The notes under the pieces: generated by a model
The model's input: the letters and a program-made list of their open reading frames with translations, nothing else
What the model was told of the DNA's origin: nothing
Database searches by the model: none
NCBI RefSeq assembly: GCF_002795405.1
Contig: NZ_PHGZ01000031.1
Location: forward strand, 1-39,978
Reading direction: 5' to 3'
DNA from: Caviibacterium pharyngocola
GTDB lineage: Bacteria; Pseudomonadota; Gammaproteobacteria; Enterobacterales; Pasteurellaceae
DNA length: 39,978 bases
Position numbers and translations under genes: made by a program
Shown: positions 27,018 through 36,483 of the stretch, in pieces
Layout: every line of letters starts with the position of its first letter
Numbering within the stretch: the first letter of the stretch is position 1

Positions 27018-29363
27018 ATGAAAAAAAATTATCTTACCCTGCTTTCTCTGTCAGTTTTAACCGCACTTTATAGTTCGCAAAGTTTTGCGGATCTGCGGCA
27101 ACAATGTTTGCTCGGCGTGCCGCGTTTTACCGGCGAAACCGTCCAAGGCAATCCGAATGATCAGCCGGTTTATATTGAAGCGGATCGCGCGGAATTGAAT
27201 CAACCGACCAATGCTCGCTATGAAGGCGATGTGGACATTAAGCAAGGAAACCGTCATTTAAAAGCGCAAGTTGCGGAAGTGACGCAATCCGGCGAAGGCG
27301 ATAATGTGCAACGTTATGCTTATGCGCAAGGCGGATTCGATTATAAAGATAATCAAATCAACTTGCTCGGCAGCGAGGCGAAAATTCATTTAAACAGCAA
27401 AGATACCGATATTCAAAACGCCGATTATCAACTGGTGAATCGCCAAGGGCGCGGTAAAGCGGAACAAATCGAACTGCGCGACGATTATCGTTTAATGAAA
27501 AACGCCACGTTCACCTCTTGCTTGCCGAACGATAACGCGTGGTCGGTGGATGCCGCCGAAATGCGCCAATATATTCAAGAAGAATACGCGGAAATGTGGC
27601 ACGCGCGCTTTAAAGTGCACGGCGTACCGATTTTCTACACGCCTTATTTGCAATTACCTATCGGCGATCGCCGCCGTTCCGGTTTATTGATTCCGAATGC
27701 GGGAACTTCCAGCCGTGACGGTTATTGGTATTCGCAACCGATTTATTGGAACATCGCGCCGAATTTCGACGCCACGATTACGCCGAAATATATGTCGCAC
27801 CGCGGTTGGCAAATTAACGGCGAAACTCGCTATTTAACCCATTTGGGCGAAGGCAAAATCGCTGCCGAATATTTAAGCAATGATCGTTACGACGAATATC
27901 TTGGTGACAACCGTTCGCGTCATTTGTTCTATTGGAAACACAGTTCCAGCTTTTTGAAAAATTGGCGTTTAAATGTAGATTATACGCGTGTTAGCGATAA
28001 GCGTTATTTCACCGATTTTGATTCCGATTACGGTAGCAGTACCGACGGTTATGCGGATCAAACGGCGCGTATTGCGTATTATCAACCGAATTACAATTTG
28101 TCTATTTCGGCAAAACAATTCCAAGTGTTTGACGAAGCGAACATCGGGCCTTATCGCGCACTGCCGCAAATCGACTTTAATTATTACAAAAATTCCTTGG
28201 GCGGTTTAGTGGATTTCAAACTCTTTTCCCAAGCCGTTCGATTTGATAATGACAGCGCGTTAATGCCGAAGGCTTGGCGTTTCCATTTGGAGCCGAGTTT
28301 GAATCTTCCGTTGTCCGCGCGTTACGGCAGCGTGAATATCGAAACCAAATTATACGCCACGCATTATAATCAAAAGAAAGGTTCCGGCAGCAAAGCGGAA
28401 GACGTGCAAAGCTCGGTTAATCGTGTATTACCGCAAGTGAAAGTGGATTTCCAAACCCTGTTGGCAAGCAATAAAACTTTGATCGACGGTTATACCCAAA
28501 CCATCGAACCGCGCGTGCAATATTTGTATCGTCCGTATAAAGATCAAAGCAATATCGGTTCCAAACTCAACTCCGATTATCTCGGTTTCGGTTATGACTC
28601 GGCGTTGTTGCAACAAGATTATTATTCCTTGTTCCGCGATCGTCGTTACAGCGGATTAGACCGAATCGCCTCCGCCAACCAATTTACCGTGGGCGGTACG
28701 ACGCGTTTTTACGATAAACAAGCGAACGAACGCTTTAATTTCTCTCTCGGCCAAATTTATTACATTCGCGATTCGCGTATCGACGACAATTCGGACAACA
28801 GCACTTACGGATCCTCCTCCTCTTGGGCGATGGAATCGAACTGGCGCATTAATAAAAAATGGAACTGGCGCGGAAGTTATCAATACGATACCCGTTTAAA
28901 CCAAACCTCTTTGGCGAATACGACCTTAGAATTTAATCCGCAAGGACGTAATTTGGTGCAACTGAACTATCGTTACGCCAGCCAAGCCTACATCGACCAA
29001 AACTTAACTTCGGCGATTAACCGATACAACCAAGACATCAAACAAGTGGGCGTTACGGTTGCGTGGGAAGTGTCGGATAACTGGGCGCTGGTGGGCAGAC
29101 ATTATCAAGACATCGCCTTGAAGAAACCGGTGGAACAATATTTAGGCGTACAATATAACGCCTGTTGTTGGGCGGTGGGCGTCGGCGCACGACGTTACGT
29201 CACCAGCCGCGCCAACCAAAGCCACGACGAAGTGCTGTATGATCACAGCTTCGGCGTCACCTTCGAATTACGCGGTTTAGGTAATAACGACCATAAAAGC
29301 GGTATTGAAAATATGCTGAAAAGAGGTAAATTACCTTACGTTCAAGCATTTAGCTTATATTAA
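27018..29363 (+). CDS. lptD: LPS assembly outer-membrane protein LptD
   Basis: The 781-residue protein has a signal peptide cleaved near SFA at residue 24, an N-terminal OstA/LptA-like jellyroll (about residues 45-165, with YIEADRAEL and [10 protein letters not shown]), and a 26-stranded barrel domain from about residue 190. With LptE it inserts lipopolysaccharide into the outer leaflet. All four cysteines of the E. coli disulfide network have counterparts: Cys30, Cys168 and the pair Cys716-Cys717 in YNACCWAVG. The protein ends in an aromatic residue (FSLY). In E. coli surA follows, but here it does not. The 117-bp repeated element lies directly upstream and an uptake signal at 27060 is in the signal-peptide region. 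Confidence 0.97.
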   Translation: MKKNYLTLLSLSVLTALYSSQSFADLRQQCLLGVPRFTGETVQGNPNDQPVYIEADRAELNQPTNARYEGDVDIKQGNRHLKAQVAEVTQSGEGDNVQRYAYAQGGFDYKDNQINLLGSEAKIHLNSKDTDIQNADYQLVNRQGRGKAEQIELRDDYRLMKNATFTSCLPNDNAWSVDAAEMRQYIQEEYAEMWHARFKVHGVPIFYTPYLQLPIGDRRRSGLLIPNAGTSSRDGYWYSQPIYWNIAPNFDATITPKYMSHRGWQINGETRYLTHLGEGKIAAEYLSNDRYDEYLGDNRSRHLFYWKHSSSFLKNWRLNVDYTRVSDKRYFTDFDSDYGSSTDGYADQTARIAYYQPNYNLSISAKQFQVFDEANIGPYRALPQIDFNYYKNSLGGLVDFKLFSQAVRFDNDSALMPKAWRFHLEPSLNLPLSARYGSVNIETKLYATHYNQKKGSGSKAEDVQSSVNRVLPQVKVDFQTLLASNKTLIDGYTQTIEPRVQYLYRPYKDQSNIGSKLNSDYLGFGYDSALLQQDYYSLFRDRRYSGLDRIASANQFTVGGTTRFYDKQANERFNFSLGQIYYIRDSRIDDNSDNSTYGSSSSWAMESNWRINKKWNWRGSYQYDTRLNQTSLANTTLEFNPQGRNLVQLNYRYASQAYIDQNLTSAINRYNQDIKQVGVTVAWEVSDNWALVGRHYQDIALKKPVEQYLGVQYNACCWAVGVGARRYVTSRANQSHDEVLYDHSFGVTFELRGLGNNDHKSGIENMLKRGKLPYVQAFSLY

Positions 29364-29369
29364 AAATCA

Positions 29370-29392
29370 GGCGCCGCGCGGCGCCTTTTTTA
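29370..29392 (+). terminator. Terminator after lptD
   Basis: GGCGCC-GCGC-GGCGCC (29370-29385) is followed by seven T residues. It is very close to the convergent rsmJ stop at 29390. Confidence 0.92.
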
Positions 29393-30163
29393 TTCTTGGT
29401 GATTCAGATAAATATCAAAGCGATGATTTTTGGTTTCGCGGCTAAAGTGCGGTGCTTTTTTTGCCAGAAATTCCGCATAATCCGGACGTTTTACCACCAC
29501 GCGTTTTTGCGCGATGCGTAATGCCGGTGCTAATAATTCGTCTGCGTCCGAATCTGCACCGACCAAATGCTGAAACACGCGCATTTCTTTTTTTACCAAG
29601 GCGCTTTTTTGTTTATGCGGATACATCGGATCCAAATAAACCACATCGGCAACGCAGTCCGGCGCTAAATCGCTTAGCTGTTTAACCGGCAATAATTGCA
29701 TTGTTCGTTGCATTAATTCGCCGATTTCTGCATCGGCATAAGCGCGCCGCAAACCGTCTTGTAATAATAAACGTACCACCGGATGACGTTCGATCAAACG
29801 CACGCGGCAACCCAATGCCGCCAGCACGAAAGCATCGCGCCCCAAGCCCGCCGTGGCGTCAATGACCGAAGGAAGATAATCTTTTTTGATGCCCACCGCT
29901 TTCGCCACCGCTTCGCCACGCCCGCCGCCGAATTTGCGCCGATGTGCCATTGCGCCGCCGACAAAATCTACATACACCGCGCCGAGCTTGGGTTCGTCTA
30001 ATTTGCGTAATTCCAACCGCACTTCTTCTTGTACTTGGGTTTGCACTAGCGCAAGCGGGCTGTCCGCGCTATGAATCAGCCCTTGTTGAGCGCAAAGTGC
30101 GGTGAAATTTTCGCGATTTTCCGTTTCGCAAATCAGTTGAATTGCTATTTCCGAATGAGCCAT
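29390..30163 (-). CDS. rsmJ: 16S rRNA (guanine1516-N2)-methyltransferase RsmJ
   Basis: The 257-residue SAM-dependent methyltransferase has motif [19 protein letters not shown] (about residue 102), the acidic [10 protein letters not shown] loop, and the catalytic-type motif [20 protein letters not shown], a signature of RsmJ (formerly YhiQ). It methylates N2 of G1516 in the small-subunit rRNA. Its start lies 19 bp inside the end of trmA with GGAAAG as ribosome-binding site, so the two rRNA/tRNA methyltransferases are translationally linked. Uptake signals lie at 29445, 30016 and 30095. Confidence 0.94.
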   Translation of the reverse strand: MAHSEIAIQLICETENRENFTALCAQQGLIHSADSPLALVQTQVQEEVRLELRKLDEPKLGAVYVDFVGGAMAHRRKFGGGRGEAVAKAVGIKKDYLPSVIDATAGLGRDAFVLAALGCRVRLIERHPVVRLLLQDGLRRAYADAEIGELMQRTMQLLPVKQLSDLAPDCVADVVYLDPMYPHKQKSALVKKEMRVFQHLVGADSDADELLAPALRIAQKRVVVKRPDYAEFLAKKAPHFSRETKNHRFDIYLNHQE

Positions 30164-31242
30164 ACGCCGCTTTCCATATGTTCGGTATAAGGGAATTGAT
30201 CAAACAACGCCGCTTTTTCAATGCGGTGGGTTTGGCATAAAGACTGCAAATTGTCGCAAAGCGTGTGCGGATTGCAGGAAATATATAAAATTCGTTCGTA
30301 GCCTTGCACCAATTTTACCGTTGCGGGATCCAAACCGGCGCGCGGCGGATCGACAAAAATGGTGTTACATTCATACGCTTTGAGATCAATGCCTTTTAAG
30401 CGATTAAATTCGCGTTCGCCGTTCATCGCTTGAGTAAATTCTTCCGCCGACATTCGAATAATGCGCAGATTTTCCACGCCGTTCGCCGCAATATTAAATT
30501 GCGCCGCCGCAACGGAAGGTTTGGCGATTTCCGTTGCTAACACTTGGCGGAAATTTTGCGCCAACGCAATAGAAAAATTGCCGTTTCCGCAATACAGTTC
30601 CAATAAATCGCCGTGAGAATTTTTCGTGCACTCAATCGCCCATTGCAGCATTTTGCCGTTGACCGCCGCATTTGGTTGAGTAAAGCTGTTTTCCACTTGG
30701 CGATAAACGTAATTTTTGCCGTTGACCGGTAAAATTTCATCGACGAAATCTTGTTCCAAGCAGATTTTTTGTTTGCTCGCGCGCCCGATAAGTTGCAGAT
30801 CGAAACCTTGCGCTTGCAAGACGGCGCGTAGCGCGGTTGCCGCGCGCTGCCATTCGTCGTCCAAGGTTTTATGATACAGCAAGCTGACGATAAGCTTGTC
30901 GCTTAAGGTGCTTAAATAATCAATCTGAAATAATTTATGATGCAACACGGATTGCTGTTTTAACAAAGGCAAAAGCACGCGCATCATTCGATTGATTAGC
31001 TGCGACGCGGCGGGAAAATCGTCCACACGGTAAGGGCGATGGGTTTGACGATCGAACATTATGTGATAGAAATCATCTTGATCGTGCCAGATGCGAAATT
31101 CCGCACGCATCCGATAAAATTGTTTCGGCGAATCGAAAACCTGTAACGGCGGTGCGTCGAAGGGCGCTAAAAGTGCGGTCAATTTTTGCTGTTTTTCCGC
31201 TAACAAGCGATCATAATCTGTTGTCGGAAGGGCGTTATTCAT
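30145..31242 (-). CDS. trmA: tRNA (uracil54-C5)-methyltransferase TrmA
   Basis: The 365-residue enzyme makes ribothymidine in the T loop of tRNAs. The methyltransferase domain shows [19 protein letters not shown] (motif I), [11 protein letters not shown] (motif IV), and the nucleophile Cys323 in YISCNPHTL. The general-base Glu lies in [11 protein letters not shown] at the C-terminus. The N-terminus lacks the TRAM domain and iron-sulfur cysteines of RumA/RlmD, which supports TrmA. The 24 bp before the start match the 3' tail of the repeated leader element seen before rluE and lptD. An uptake signal lies at 31171. Confidence 0.96.
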   Translation of the reverse strand: MNNALPTTDYDRLLAEKQQKLTALLAPFDAPPLQVFDSPKQFYRMRAEFRIWHDQDDFYHIMFDRQTHRPYRVDDFPAASQLINRMMRVLLPLLKQQSVLHHKLFQIDYLSTLSDKLIVSLLYHKTLDDEWQRAATALRAVLQAQGFDLQLIGRASKQKICLEQDFVDEILPVNGKNYVYRQVENSFTQPNAAVNGKMLQWAIECTKNSHGDLLELYCGNGNFSIALAQNFRQVLATEIAKPSVAAAQFNIAANGVENLRIIRMSAEEFTQAMNGEREFNRLKGIDLKAYECNTIFVDPPRAGLDPATVKLVQGYERILYISCNPHTLCDNLQSLCQTHRIEKAALFDQFPYTEHMESGVWLIRK

Positions 31243-31266
31243 CGAAATTTACCTTATGGTTGAACG
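31243..31266 (-). repeat. Tail of the repeated leader element before trmA
   Basis: Read on the minus strand, TTCAACCATAAGGTAAATTT is followed by CG and the trmA ATG. It matches the end of copy A (before rluE) at nearly every base, but the rest of the 115-bp element is absent. Confidence 0.6.
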
Positions 31267-31313
31267 CTTTCTGGGATTCGTTTAAAGAAAGGAATATTCT
31301 AACATACAAAAAC

Positions 31314-31340
31314 AAAAAGGCTTGAATGCCAAGCCTTTTA
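31314..31340 (-). terminator. Terminator after maoP
   Basis: AAAAGGCTTG-GCATT-CAAGCCTTTT read on the minus strand, followed by further T residues. It separates the yihD-dsbA-maoP group from trmA-rsmJ. Confidence 0.88.
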
Positions 31341-31357
31341 TTGTGTTTTGCGAGAAA

Positions 31358-31687
31358 TTATTCTGCGGAGAAATCATCCAAATTATCCACGCCGACAACG
31401 CCGGAAAGCGTATAAACGCGTTTGGTTGCCGAAATGCGCGAGCGGTATTTGTCCCAAGTTTTCTCAAAGAAGGTTTCCGCCGGACGTTCGCCGCGACAAA
31501 ATGCGACAAAAGCTTTTTCTTCCGCCGTTGCAGGTTCGCGTTCGCCCGAATCCAACGCCTTGAATGCTTGACCGTATTGTTCTAATGCTTGAGATTCTTT
31601 AATGGTGTAATCGCCGTGACGGGAAAAACCGCGCGGATAATTTTTATCGTCGAAAAAACGACGTGTAACGCTAAAACTTTCAGCCAT
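31358..31687 (-). CDS. maoP: MaoP/YifE family protein (DUF413)
   Basis: The 109-residue protein ([20 protein letters not shown], then [20 protein letters not shown] and [18 protein letters not shown]) matches E. coli YifE, renamed MaoP for its part with the maoS site in organising the Ori macrodomain. Whether that role holds here is not known, and the gene sits after dsbA instead of beside hdfR. The start at MAESF has GAGGAT at 6-11 nt upstream. A longer in-frame ATG at 31723 lacks such a site. It lies 51 bp after dsbA and is followed by a terminator. Confidence 0.88.
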   Translation of the reverse strand: MAESFSVTRRFFDDKNYPRGFSRHGDYTIKESQALEQYGQAFKALDSGEREPATAEEKAFVAFCRGERPAETFFEKTWDKYRSRISATKRVYTLSGVVGVDNLDDFSAE

Positions 31688-31738
31688 AGTATCCTCAACT
31701 ATCAATTTAAAATCGGCACGCATTAAATCAATTTTTTA

Positions 31739-32371
31739 CTATTTTTGCAATAAACCTTTTACGGTTTCCACATAATCTTGCACAAAACCTTCCGGTGTAC
31801 GCGCTAAACCTTCCGGATTGACGCGGAATTTCTCGTTAACGTAAAAATCCGGCACGCCGTGCACTTGCAAACGTTCCGCCGCTTTTACTTGTTCGCTGAC
31901 CAAACCGTTTACCGCGAAACTGTTTAATCCGCCGTCGAATTGCTCCGCCGTAACACCGTTATCCAAGAAAATCTTGCGCACGGCATCGGCTGAAGGTTCA
32001 TTTTGATTACGTGCTTTAACCGCTGCTTGCGCCGCTTCGAATAAAGGCGCTTTCACTTTATCTTCAACGCCCAATGCCATTGCCAACGCCCACGCGCGGG
32101 TTAAATTTTCCGATTGAAAGCCTAAAAAGCTAACGTGGTATTGTTTAAACGTCGTACCTTCAGGTAAGGCATTTTTAACTTTTTCCGGAATTCCGTATTC
32201 CATTTCGAAGGAATAACAATGCGGGCAATAGAAGGAGAAGAATTCCACCACTTCCGGTTGCACAGCGCGTTCCGTTTTTAATTCGATATATTGTTTGCCT
32301 TCCGTTAAATCCGCCGCTTGCACGTTTGCAATCGCTAATGCGGAAAGTAATGCAAAAAGAACTTTTTTCAT
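31739..32371 (-). CDS. dsbA: Periplasmic thiol:disulfide oxidoreductase DsbA
   Basis: The 210-residue protein has a signal peptide (MKKVLFALLSALAIANVQAA), a thioredoxin-like domain with catalytic Cys49-Pro-His-Cys52, an inserted helical domain, and a cis-proline in HGVPDFYV. It introduces disulfide bonds in the periplasm, and LptD encoded nearby is a known DsbA client. ATG 32371 has GAGGATT at good spacing. The in-frame ATG 32383 was rejected. It lies 23 bp after yihD, an arrangement I recall from Haemophilus. Confidence 0.97.
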   Translation of the reverse strand: MKKVLFALLSALAIANVQAADLTEGKQYIELKTERAVQPEVVEFFSFYCPHCYSFEMEYGIPEKVKNALPEGTTFKQYHVSFLGFQSENLTRAWALAMALGVEDKVKAPLFEAAQAAVKARNQNEPSADAVRKIFLDNGVTAEQFDGGLNSFAVNGLVSEQVKAAERLQVHGVPDFYVNEKFRVNPEGLARTPEGFVQDYVETVKGLLQK

Positions 32372-32394
32372 TTTAATCCTCAAATTTAAACTAA

Positions 32395-32661
32395 TTATTT
32401 AATAATGCCGCGCGCTTTTAATAACGCGGTTTTGAAGTCTTCTTCATAATCTTTTTTAATGCCCGGAATGGGTTCGTGTTTATCCGTGCCGAACATTTTC
32501 AAATGATAAATGATCACTTCGTCGGTTAATTCCGCCACCGGTTTGTCAAATCCCGCTTCATCCGCAATTTTTTGCAGAATCTGAGTTAAATGCAAATCCG
32601 GATCATTAGACCAATATGGCTGTAAAAGTTCCAGCACTTCGTTTAAGCGATGACATTTCAT
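32395..32661 (-). CDS. yihD: YihD family protein (DUF1040)
   Basis: The 88-residue cytoplasmic protein ([20 protein letters not shown], then [15 protein letters not shown] and [20 protein letters not shown]) matches E. coli YihD, whose function is unknown. It is encoded before dsbA here, and lies near dsbA in E. coli too. The start at MKCHRLNE fits the family and has a GGAAAAC-type ribosome-binding site. A longer in-frame start at 32700 has no support. It is divergent from mobA. Confidence 0.88.
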   Translation of the reverse strand: MKCHRLNEVLELLQPYWSNDPDLHLTQILQKIADEAGFDKPVAELTDEVIIYHLKMFGTDKHEPIPGIKKDYEEDFKTALLKARGIIK

Positions 32662-32725
32662 AAAGTTTTCCTTATTATGTATAACAATACAGTCGATCAT
32701 ACTTCAATTAAGATTAGAAGAAAAT

Positions 32726-33307
32726 ATGACAATCACAATTAGCGCGGTAATTTTAGCCGGTGGGCAAGCCAAACGAATGGGCGGCGCGGATAAAGGCTTA
32801 CAACTTTTTCACGGCGAGCCATTATTTATGCGGGTTTATCAACGTTTGCAAGCGCAAGTGGAACAAATTTCCGTCAATGCCAATCGAAATCAAGCGCGTT
32901 ATGCGCAAAGCGGATTGCCTGTTTTTGCCGATGAATTAAGCGGCTTTCAAGGACCATTGAGCGGAATGTTGACCGCACTTGAGCGCGCGACCACGGATTT
33001 CGTCCTGTTCGCGCCTTGCGATACGCCGTTTTTGCCGTTGGATTTGGCGGAAAAATTGCAAAGTGCGGTGGAAAATCGGCAAGTTTTTGCCGCCTATGCG
33101 CACGACGGCGAACGGGAACATCCGACCTGCTGTTTACTTGCAACCTCGTTAAAAGATCCGTTAGCCCGTTATTTGCAACAAGATCAACGCAAAATTCTGC
33201 AATTTCTGCGCGAGCAGCACGCCGTCGCCGTTTATTTTAACGAGCAAAAGCAGGCTTTTTTGAACGTGAATACGCCGGAAGATTTGAAAACACCGCTTTC
33301 TGCGTAA
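32726..33307 (+). CDS. mobA: Molybdenum cofactor guanylyltransferase MobA
   Basis: The 193-residue protein couples GMP to molybdopterin to form the bis-MGD cofactor. The nucleotide-binding signature ILAGGQAKRMGGADKGL lies at about residues 9-25, the metal-binding APCDTPFLP near 95, and the C-terminal NVNTPEDL is typical. Its position beside yihD and dsbA is the one I recall from Haemophilus. mobB does not follow. Uptake signals lie at 32972 and 33061. Confidence 0.95.
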   Translation: MTITISAVILAGGQAKRMGGADKGLQLFHGEPLFMRVYQRLQAQVEQISVNANRNQARYAQSGLPVFADELSGFQGPLSGMLTALERATTDFVLFAPCDTPFLPLDLAEKLQSAVENRQVFAAYAHDGEREHPTCCLLATSLKDPLARYLQQDQRKILQFLREQHAVAVYFNEQKQAFLNVNTPEDLKTPLSA

Positions 33308-33324
33308 ATCTGCGATTCTCCGCT

Positions 33325-33352
33325 TTGTTATCGCACATATAATCAGTATAAT
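33325..33352 (+). promoter_or_regulatory. Promoter of the lipoprotein gene at 33385
   Basis: TTGTTA (33325-33330) and TATAAT (33347-33352) with a 16-bp spacer lie 33 bp before the start codon. Confidence 0.5.
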
Positions 33353-33384
33353 GCGGGTATTAGCTACGTTTCAGGAAAAATAAA

Positions 33385-33903
33385 ATGTTGAAAAAACTAT
33401 CCGTTCTCTTTTTTACCGCCGTATTGTGCGGTTGTTCCGTTTCATCCTATATTCCGTTTATGGGAGACAAAAAACCGGTGATCGATTTGGATAAAGACAA
33501 AATCGATCAAAAATCCTACGCCACCGCTTACGCCGCCACCGTAGAAACCTATCGCGGCAGAGTGAACCAAGATTACGACGTCAATTCTTTCGGTAGCGGC
33601 GCAAACGACTGGTATTTGGGTCGCATTTTAGTGCCGGTCGAACAAATCAAAACAAACTTATATCAAGGCGGTCACGACAGCAATGTGTATGCTTATTACA
33701 GCGGCGTGGTGTTTGCAGCGGAACTGCAAAATAATTTCAATCGCTTAAATGCGAATTGTTGGAGTCACATCGATCAACCGAGCGCAACGCAAGGGATTTA
33801 TGACGCAATGTTGGATCTGCAAAAAGACAAAGTGCGGTCGGAAAATGACGAATATATTACCCAAGGTAGCGAACAGATCTTAAAAATCTGTACGGGGAAA
33901 TGA
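33385..33903 (+). CDS. Small lipoprotein of unknown function
   Basis: The 172-residue product has a lipoprotein signal peptide with lipobox LCGC (lipidated Cys17). The mature N-terminus SVSSYIPFMGD lacks Asp at +2, so sorting to the outer membrane is expected. The rest is soluble and polar, with a Tyr-rich centre (SNVYAYYSGVVFAAELQNNF) and two Cys (NCWSH, ILKICTGK) that could form a disulfide. I do not recognise the family. It has its own promoter and a strong terminator, so it is probably monocistronic. An uptake signal at 33830 supports long residence in this lineage. Confidence 0.85.
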   Translation: MLKKLSVLFFTAVLCGCSVSSYIPFMGDKKPVIDLDKDKIDQKSYATAYAATVETYRGRVNQDYDVNSFGSGANDWYLGRILVPVEQIKTNLYQGGHDSNVYAYYSGVVFAAELQNNFNRLNANCWSHIDQPSATQGIYDAMLDLQKDKVRSENDEYITQGSEQILKICTGK

Positions 33904-33912
33904 CGCTTTTCG

Positions 33913-33943
33913 TGTCGGTATGGCAACATACCGACAATTTTTT
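33913..33943 (+). terminator. Terminator after the lipoprotein gene
   Basis: TGTCGGTATG-GCAA-CATACCGACA (33913-33936) is a perfect 10-bp stem followed by ATTTTTTA. Confidence 0.92.
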
Positions 33944-33957
33944 ATTTTAACCAAAGC

Positions 33958-33969
33958 TGAAAGGTTTTT
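33958..33969 (+). promoter_or_regulatory. Weak Cra (FruR)-like site before fruB
   Basis: TGAAAGGTTTTT matches 9 of 12 bases of the E. coli Cra half-palindrome TGAAACGTTTCA and lies about 50 bp before the fruB start. The right half is poor, so this is a hint only. Confidence 0.22.
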
Positions 33970-34020
33970 GCATTTATAAACCGCAGTAAAATCAATATGA
34001 TACGAAAATGAGGAGAAAGA

Positions 34021-35535
34021 ATGTTTAATTTACCGGAAAACAACATTCATTTGTCGGCGCAAGCAAACGACAAACAGCAAGCCATTCAATTAGCGGCAAA
34101 CGCATTGGAGCAAGCCGGTTATGTGGAAAGCGGTTATTTACAAGGAATGTTGGAACGCGAAACCCAAACCTCAACCTTTTTAGGCAACGGAATCGCCATT
34201 CCGCACGGTACGTTGGATACCCGTTCGATGGTGAAAAATACCGGCGTACAAATTTTCCAATTCCCGCAAGGGATCGAATGGGGCGAAGGCAACACCGCTT
34301 ATGTGGTGATCGGTATTGCGGCGCGCTCCGATGAACATTTGGCGCTATTACGTCAACTGACGCACGTTTTGGGCGACGAAGACAAAGCGGCGAAATTAGC
34401 AACCTTGCAAGACGTGAAACAATTCCGTGCGATTTTAATGGGCGAAGAAGAATTCTCCGTTAACGCCGAAACCTTGAGTTTAGCGGTGGATACCGAAAGC
34501 CTATTGACGCTTATCGCGATCAACGCCGGCAAATTACAGCAACAAAGTGCGGTGGATAATCGCTTTGTTTCCGAAGTGATCGCCAATCCTGCGTTGCCGT
34601 TGGGTAACGGTTTATGGATCACCGATGCGGTTGCCGGAAACGAAAAAAATGCCCTTGCGTTTAGCCGTACGAAAAGCGCTTTCACGCATAACGGCAAACC
34701 TATCAACGCAGTATTAACTGTTGCTGCCGTTAATGATCAAATCAATCCGACATTGGCGCGTTTGTTGGAAAATGACGTGCAACAAGTCTTATTGAACGGC
34801 GATGCCGAACAAATTTTAGCAGCGTTAAACGGCGTTCAAACACAAGCGGCGACCGCCGACAATACGACGGAAAGCGCTCCGGTGGCGGGTTCCGTTATCG
34901 GCACTTTCACTATTCGCAACGAACACGGCTTACACGCACGTCCTGCGGCGGTATTGGTCAATGAAGTGAAAAAATTCAATGCGAAAATTACCGTAGAAAA
35001 TCTCAGTCGCGCCGGTGCACCGGTTAGTGCGAAAAGCTTGATGAAATTGGTGGCGCTCGGCGTAACCCAAGGTCATCGTTTACGCTTTATCGCCGAAGGC
35101 GAAGATGCACGCGCCGCCTTGGAAAGCATCGGCAAAGTGATCACCGAAGGATTGGGTGAAACGGTTTCCGCCGTGCCGCCGCAAGAAGCGGACAGCATTG
35201 AAGTGATCGAACAACATATTCAACCGAACGTACAAGAACAGGCGCAAGACGTGCCGACCGATAGCGTAGAAGGCGTATTCGTAATTAAAAACGAACACGG
35301 CTTGCACGCGCGCCCGGCGGCGGTGTTGGTCAATGAGGTGAAAAAATATAGTGCATCCGTTGCCGTGCAAAACCTTGATCGCGAAGGACAATTAGTCAGC
35401 GCGAAAAGTTTAATGAAAATCGTTGCGCTTGGTGCGGTGAAAGGTCATCGTTTACGTTTTGTCGTAAGCGGCGAAGAAGCGGCGAAAGCTATCGAAGGCA
35501 TTAAAGCGGTGATTGAAGCGGGATTGGGAGAATAA
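34021..35535 (+). CDS. fruB: Fructose PTS diphosphoryl transfer protein FruB (IIA-M-HPr-HPr)
   Basis: The 504-residue protein is longer than E. coli FruB (376) because it carries two HPr-like domains. Order: IIA-Fru (about 1-145, active His62 in IAIPHGTLD), a middle domain (about 150-275), HPr 1 (about 291-380, active His305 in NEHGLHARP), an acidic/Gln linker, and HPr 2 (about 415-504, active His429 in the same motif). Both copies keep the SAKSLMK segment. It takes phosphate from enzyme I and passes it to FruA. The start follows GAGGAG. First gene of fruBKA, 2 bp before fruK. A doubled HPr is something I recall for Haemophilus FruB. Confidence 0.95.
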   Translation: MFNLPENNIHLSAQANDKQQAIQLAANALEQAGYVESGYLQGMLERETQTSTFLGNGIAIPHGTLDTRSMVKNTGVQIFQFPQGIEWGEGNTAYVVIGIAARSDEHLALLRQLTHVLGDEDKAAKLATLQDVKQFRAILMGEEEFSVNAETLSLAVDTESLLTLIAINAGKLQQQSAVDNRFVSEVIANPALPLGNGLWITDAVAGNEKNALAFSRTKSAFTHNGKPINAVLTVAAVNDQINPTLARLLENDVQQVLLNGDAEQILAALNGVQTQAATADNTTESAPVAGSVIGTFTIRNEHGLHARPAAVLVNEVKKFNAKITVENLSRAGAPVSAKSLMKLVALGVTQGHRLRFIAEGEDARAALESIGKVITEGLGETVSAVPPQEADSIEVIEQHIQPNVQEQAQDVPTDSVEGVFVIKNEHGLHARPAAVLVNEVKKYSASVAVQNLDREGQLVSAKSLMKIVALGAVKGHRLRFVVSGEEAAKAIEGIKAVIEAGLGE

Positions 35536-35537
35536 CA

Positions 35538-36479
35538 ATGGCGAAAGTTGCAACCATTACTTTAAATGCCGCCTATGATTTGGTCGGGCGACTAAAACGC
35601 ATTGAATTGGGCGAAGTGAATACCGTTGAAACCTTAGGATTATTTCCGGCGGGCAAAGGCATTAACGTCGCGAAAGTCTTGAAAGATTTGGGCGTGGATG
35701 TTGCCGTGGGCGGTTTTCTCGGTCAAGACAATGCGGGTGATTTTGAAACGATGTTCAAAAAAACCGGATTGGAAGATAAATTTCAACGAGTTGCGGGCAA
35801 AACGCGCATTAACGTAAAAATTACCGAAACCGATGCCGATGTTACCGATTTGAACTTCCTCGGTTACGAAATTTCCGCCCAAGCGTGGCAAGAGTTTGTC
35901 GCGGCGTCTTTAGCGTATTGCCAAGACTTCGACATTGTTGCGGTATGCGGTAGCTTACCGCGCGGCGTCACGCCGGAATTGTTCGCCGAATGGCTGAAAC
36001 AATTACATCAAGCCGGAGTGAAAGTGGTATTAGACAGCAGTAACGCCGCATTAACCGCCGGTTTAAGCGCGAATCCTTGGTTGGTAAAACCGAATCATCG
36101 CGAGCTTGAAGCTTGGATCGGACATTCCTTGCCGACGTTGGACGATATTGTCGACGCCGCGAAAAAACTGAAAGCGCAAGGTATTGCGAACGTGATCATT
36201 TCAATGGGCGCGGAAGGTTCGCTTTGGTTAAGCGATAGCGCAATCGTGCGCGCGCAACCGCCGAAATGTGAAAACGTCGTCAGCACGGTAGGCGCCGGCG
36301 ATTCAATGGTCGCGGGATTAATTTACGGTTTAACCAACGGCTTATCTCAGCAAGACAGCTTAGCGTTCGCCAGCGCGGTGTCCGCTTTTGCCGTTTCGCA
36401 AAGTAACGTGGGCGTTAGTGATGTTGCCTTGCTGGAACCAATCTTAAAAAACGTTAAAATTCAACTAATTGAAGGGTAA
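35538..36479 (+). CDS. fruK: 1-phosphofructokinase FruK
   Basis: The 313-residue PfkB-family sugar kinase phosphorylates fructose-1-phosphate, the product of FruA uptake, to fructose-1,6-bisphosphate. It has the N-terminal signature PAGKGINVAKVLKDLG (about residue 37) and the C-terminal signature with the anion hole and catalytic Asp255 in STVGAGDSMVAG. It lies between fruB (2-bp gap) and fruA (4-bp gap to ATG 36484), as in E. coli. Confidence 0.96.
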   Translation: MAKVATITLNAAYDLVGRLKRIELGEVNTVETLGLFPAGKGINVAKVLKDLGVDVAVGGFLGQDNAGDFETMFKKTGLEDKFQRVAGKTRINVKITETDADVTDLNFLGYEISAQAWQEFVAASLAYCQDFDIVAVCGSLPRGVTPELFAEWLKQLHQAGVKVVLDSSNAALTAGLSANPWLVKPNHRELEAWIGHSLPTLDDIVDAAKKLKAQGIANVIISMGAEGSLWLSDSAIVRAQPPKCENVVSTVGAGDSMVAGLIYGLTNGLSQQDSLAFASAVSAFAVSQSNVGVSDVALLEPILKNVKIQLIEG

Positions 36480-36483
36480 AACA

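Noticed and set aside
33016-33240. Alternative ORFs over mobA
   Set aside because: They are out-of-frame shadows of mobA. Only the 32726-33307 frame contains the nucleotidyltransferase motifs.
36469-36483. TTG start for fruA
   Set aside because: It would overlap fruK. ATG 36484 has GAAGGG upstream and matches the family N-terminus MKIFLT.
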